Part shown: positions 61,860-64,000 of the stretch, piece after piece
Layout: every line of letters begins with the position of its first letter
Position numbering within the stretch: the first letter of the stretch is position 1
Assembly: GCF_003863965.1 (NCBI RefSeq)
Contig: NZ_RRCN01000001.1
Location: 2,552,527-2,616,526, forward strand
Length of the DNA: 64,000 nucleotides
DNA from: Paenibacillus oralis
GTDB taxonomy: Bacteria; Bacillota; Bacilli; Paenibacillales; Paenibacillaceae
Direction: 5' to 3'
The notes under the pieces: model-generated
Database searches by the model: none
What the model was told of the DNA's origin: nothing
The model's input: the letters and a program-made list of their open reading frames with translations, nothing else
Program-made: the position numbers and the translations under genes

Positions 61860-62510
61860 CTAATTTTGAAAAAGAAGGTTTAGCGACACGTCCCCCAGCG
61901 AAGGGACGACGAGATCGGCCGCGCCGAGCGTATCCGGCGATCCGATGCCGACGCAGCGCATGCCGGCGCGGCGCGCCGCCTCGATCCCGGCCTCGGCGTC
62001 CTCAAAGACGACGCACGCCTCCGGCGGGACGCCAAGCTCCTCCGCGCCGAGCAGGAACACCTCGGGATCGGGTTTGGCGCTGGAAGTCCGGGTGCCGTCG
62101 ATAATTACGTCAAAATACGGCGCCAGCCCCGTATTCCGCAAAATGATCGGGGCGTTTTTGCTGGCGGAGCCGAGCGCGGTTTTCAGGCCCAGCTCCCGGC
62201 ATTGCTTCAAGAAACCGAGCGCGCCCGGCAAAATTTCCGCAGCGTCCATTTTGGAGATGTATTCGACATACCAGCCGTTTTTGCGTTCGGCCAGCTCCCG
62301 CTTCACGCCGTCTTCCAATTCCAGCCCGCCGACCTTCAGCAAAATATCTAGCGAGGCCATGCGGCTGACGCCCTTGAGCTTCTCATTGTCCTGTGCGGTG
62401 AACTCGAAGCCGAGCTCGGCGGCCAGCCGTTTCCAGGCCAGGAAATGATATTTGGCGGTGTCGACAAGCACGCCGTCCAGGTCGAATAAACATGCCTTGA
62501 TTGAATCCAC
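61860..62510 (-). CDS. pgmB: Beta-phosphoglucomutase
   Basis: 216 residues, GTG start at 62510, 7 nt after AAAGGAGG. HAD-superfamily fold: LFDLDGVLVDTAKYHFLAWK with Asp10 nucleophile and Asp12 acid/base, SASKNAPIIL, GTRTSSAKPDPEVFL and VFEDAEAGIEAARRAGM. Converts beta-glucose 1-phosphate to glucose 6-phosphate, the partner step to maltose phosphorylase. A CAAACGTTTG palindrome overlaps the region just upstream of the start, so the pair is likely repressed by the neighbouring LacI protein. Confidence 0.95.
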   Translation of the reverse strand: MDSIKACLFDLDGVLVDTAKYHFLAWKRLAAELGFEFTAQDNEKLKGVSRMASLDILLKVGGLELEDGVKRELAERKNGWYVEYISKMDAAEILPGALGFLKQCRELGLKTALGSASKNAPIILRNTGLAPYFDVIIDGTRTSSAKPDPEVFLLGAEELGVPPEACVVFEDAEAGIEAARRAGMRCVGIGSPDTLGAADLVVPSLGDVSLNLLFQN

Positions 62511-62528
62511 AAACCTTCCTCCTTTTAG

Positions 62529-62540
62529 CGCAAACGTTTG
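62529..62540. promoter_or_regulatory. LacI-type operator before pgmB-mapA
   Basis: CGCAAACGTTTG contains the perfect palindrome CAAACGTTTG, 19 bp upstream of the pgmB start. Confidence 0.75.
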
Positions 62541-62603
62541 AATAAAACTCGAAAAATAAAAGAAGCGGTAAGCTTCCGTTATTTTTCGAAGGCGTATCTG
62601 CGT

Positions 62604-63638
62604 TTATTTTTTGGGCACCGAATACATCGACGAGTCGCGGACGATCAGGCGGTGCGGAATGATCTGCCGCTTCGGATAAACTTTGTCTTTGCTGCCCTGA
62701 ACCGCCTGGATCAGCACCTGGGAAGCGGTGTAGCCCATGTTGTAAATGCCGATATCGATACTGCTGAGCGGCGGCGTCGAGAGCTCCGACAGCGGAATAT
62801 TATTGAAGCTGACCAGACACAAATCTTCGGGAACCTTGTATTTCAGCTCATGCAAGCCGCGAAGCACGCCGAACGCCACCACGTCGTCGATCGTGACGAG
62901 GGCCGTGGGGCGATCCGGGAGATTCATGAAAAACGACATGGCCCGATACCCGCTGTCCTGCAAAAACTCACCTTCGACAATCCATTCGGGCCGGCACTCC
63001 AGTCCTGAATCCCTGAGTGCATCCTGATACCCCTTCATCCGATCTTTGGAAACGACGAGCTCCGGCGGCCCGCTGACGAACCCGATGCGCTCATGCCCCA
63101 GCGCGATCAAATGCTTCGTGGCGTCGTACGATGCCTGGATGTTATCATTATCCACCGATAAAATATCAGGATATTTCTCGCTGCGTCCGATCACAACAAA
63201 CGGATGTCCGCCATTATGGAGAAAATCGATCACAGGATCGTTTTGCCGCGAATACAGCAAAATAACTCCGTCCACCCGGCGTCCGTTGATCAGTCTGGAG
63301 ACATTTTCGACTTCCTCTTTCTCGTTGGCGCCGGAGCTGATGAGCACGTCGTAACCGAGGCGGCCGGCCTGCGTCACGATCCCGCGGATCAGTTCCATGA
63401 AGAAGAAGTTGGAGAACAGTTCTTCAGCGGACTTCGGCAGCATGATGCATATGCTGTTTGTCGTTTTGGAAACCAGGCTTTTGGCCATGATGTTGGGATG
63501 GTAGCCAAGCTGGTCCATAATGAGTTTTACTTTGCGTGATGTTTCCGCGCTGATTCTGGGATGATTGGACAGCACCCGGGACACGGTAGAAGGCGATACT
63601 CCGGCCTTTTTTGCAACATCCTTGATGGTGACAGCCAT
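62604..63638 (-). CDS. LacI-family regulator, MalR-like
   Basis: 344 residues from the ATG at 63638, after GAGGAGG; the open frame extends 64 codons upstream but as non-coding leader. N-terminal LacI helix-turn-helix TIKDVAKKAGVSPSTVSRVL, then a periplasmic-binding-like sugar domain (NGRRVDGVILLYSRQNDPVI, VSFNNIPLSELSTPPLSSID) similar to MalR regulators of maltose/maltodextrin genes. Located upstream of pgmB-mapA. Its own promoter (TTTACT, 17 bp, TAATAT) is followed by an operator-like site, indicating autoregulation. Expected inducer: maltose or a related glucoside. Confidence 0.9.
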   Translation of the reverse strand: MAVTIKDVAKKAGVSPSTVSRVLSNHPRISAETSRKVKLIMDQLGYHPNIMAKSLVSKTTNSICIMLPKSAEELFSNFFFMELIRGIVTQAGRLGYDVLISSGANEKEEVENVSRLINGRRVDGVILLYSRQNDPVIDFLHNGGHPFVVIGRSEKYPDILSVDNDNIQASYDATKHLIALGHERIGFVSGPPELVVSKDRMKGYQDALRDSGLECRPEWIVEGEFLQDSGYRAMSFFMNLPDRPTALVTIDDVVAFGVLRGLHELKYKVPEDLCLVSFNNIPLSELSTPPLSSIDIGIYNMGYTASQVLIQAVQGSKDKVYPKRQIIPHRLIVRDSSMYSVPKK

Positions 63639-63651
63639 ATAAACCTCCTCT

Positions 63652-63705
63652 GTGGAACCGTTTGCTTTACACTGTAATATTAATCGAAACGCAGCGGAAA
63701 GTAAA
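63652..63705 (-). promoter_or_regulatory. Promoter and operator of the LacI gene
   Basis: On the minus strand: -35 TTTACT (63705-63700), 17 bp, -10 TAATAT (63682-63677), then AGCAAACGGTTCCA (about 63666-63653), close to the TGCAAACGGTTGCA operator at 56.4 kb. Confidence 0.65.
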
Positions 63706-63836
63706 TAGAAAGCGGCGCGGACAAGGCTCACACCCCTTAAATAGAGCGAGTAGAAGAATGTTCGATTTAAAGCGAAAAAGAGTTTAAAAGGGGGGAACCC
63801 GCCATGAGGCCTCGATTTTTCTTGGATCAAAAGAGA

Positions 63837-63851
63837 TGCAAACGTTTTACA
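63837..63851. promoter_or_regulatory. Further operator-like site
   Basis: TGCAAACGTTTTACA resembles the other CAAACG operators. It may act from a distance on the LacI gene or belong to a plus-strand gene beyond the window. Confidence 0.45.
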
Positions 63852-63909
63852 GAGAGAGCCGTTTATACTGTCCAGAGTGTTGCCAACTTCCGGGATTTTT
63901 GCTCAGCTG

Positions 63910-64000
63910 ACGGAAATAAGGGAATAAAAGGGCGTTATTTTCGCGATGGTAAAGGTCCTTCGGAGAATAGAGTCCTTTTATGTCGCTATTTTGGCACGTG
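63910..64000. repeat. Family D array, cut by the window end
   Basis: Units GAAATAAGGGAATAAAAGGG (from 63913) and GAATAGAGTCCTTTTATGTC (from 63964), 51 nt apart, each ending in a CG(C)TATTTT/GTTATTTTC phrase. The rest of the array lies outside the window. No gene is seen between 63706 and 64000. Confidence 0.6.

Overview
The window looks like chromosomal DNA from a Paenibacillus-type Bacillota. Coding GC is high, Shine-Dalgarno sites are strong (AGGAGG type), and TTG/GTG starts are common. Promoters are sigma-A type, and the families are typical of the group: LplB/LplC ABC permeases, YesM-type kinases with AraC-type response regulators, FIMAH-domain secreted proteins and GPH transporters. No rRNA, tRNA or CRISPR was found. 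Database identity was not tested.

Layout. 1-7.4 kb: end of a YdjC/ChbG-like deacetylase, a GPH sugar transporter, a LOV-like/GGDEF/EAL protein, a LuxR-type STAND regulator, an HD-GYP-like protein, a tiny gene beside a near-perfect Fur box, and a formate/nitrite channel. 7.5-11.8 kb: xylose module xylR <-> xylA-xylB with a recognisable operator. 12.6-31.7 kb: a glycan (mannose-rich, probably N-glycan-like) utilisation locus. It holds a two-component system, a solute-binding lipoprotein, two permeases (no ATPase), then GH3, GH38, GH125, GH130 and a second, frameshifted GH38. 31.8-38.4 kb: a hypothetical gene, alkaline phosphatase with a Pho-box-like promoter, and a three-gene sugar isomerase/oxidoreductase operon divergent from an AraC regulator. 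38.5-40.6 kb: insertion-sequence debris and a transposase-like gene behind two LexA-box matches. 40.6-51.8 kb: WYL regulator/VOC pair, thioredoxin-like protein, MoxR-DUF58-DUF4129 set, a CBS/CNNM protein, a variant purine riboswitch before a COG2509-type flavoprotein, and a zinc-ribbon membrane protein. 52-55.6 kb: a large secreted multidomain protein. 56.4-63.6 kb: an alpha-glucan/maltose module (debranching enzyme remnant, pullulanase, maltose phosphorylase, beta-phosphoglucomutase, LacI regulator) tied together by shared CAAACG-type operators.

The most unusual signal is between the genes. Many gaps carry arrays of short units of about 20-28 nt. Different arrays use different core words, but the unit starts keep almost the same geometry: about 50, then 60, then 50 nt apart, usually two forward units followed by two inverted ones. 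Fold-back pairing of unit 1 with 4 and 2 with 3 is possible. A 459-bp element with 14-bp terminal inverted repeats and a perfect 7-bp target duplication (20022-20494) carries one such array and sits directly against another. All start choices, motif calls and pairings were made by eye from the sequence.
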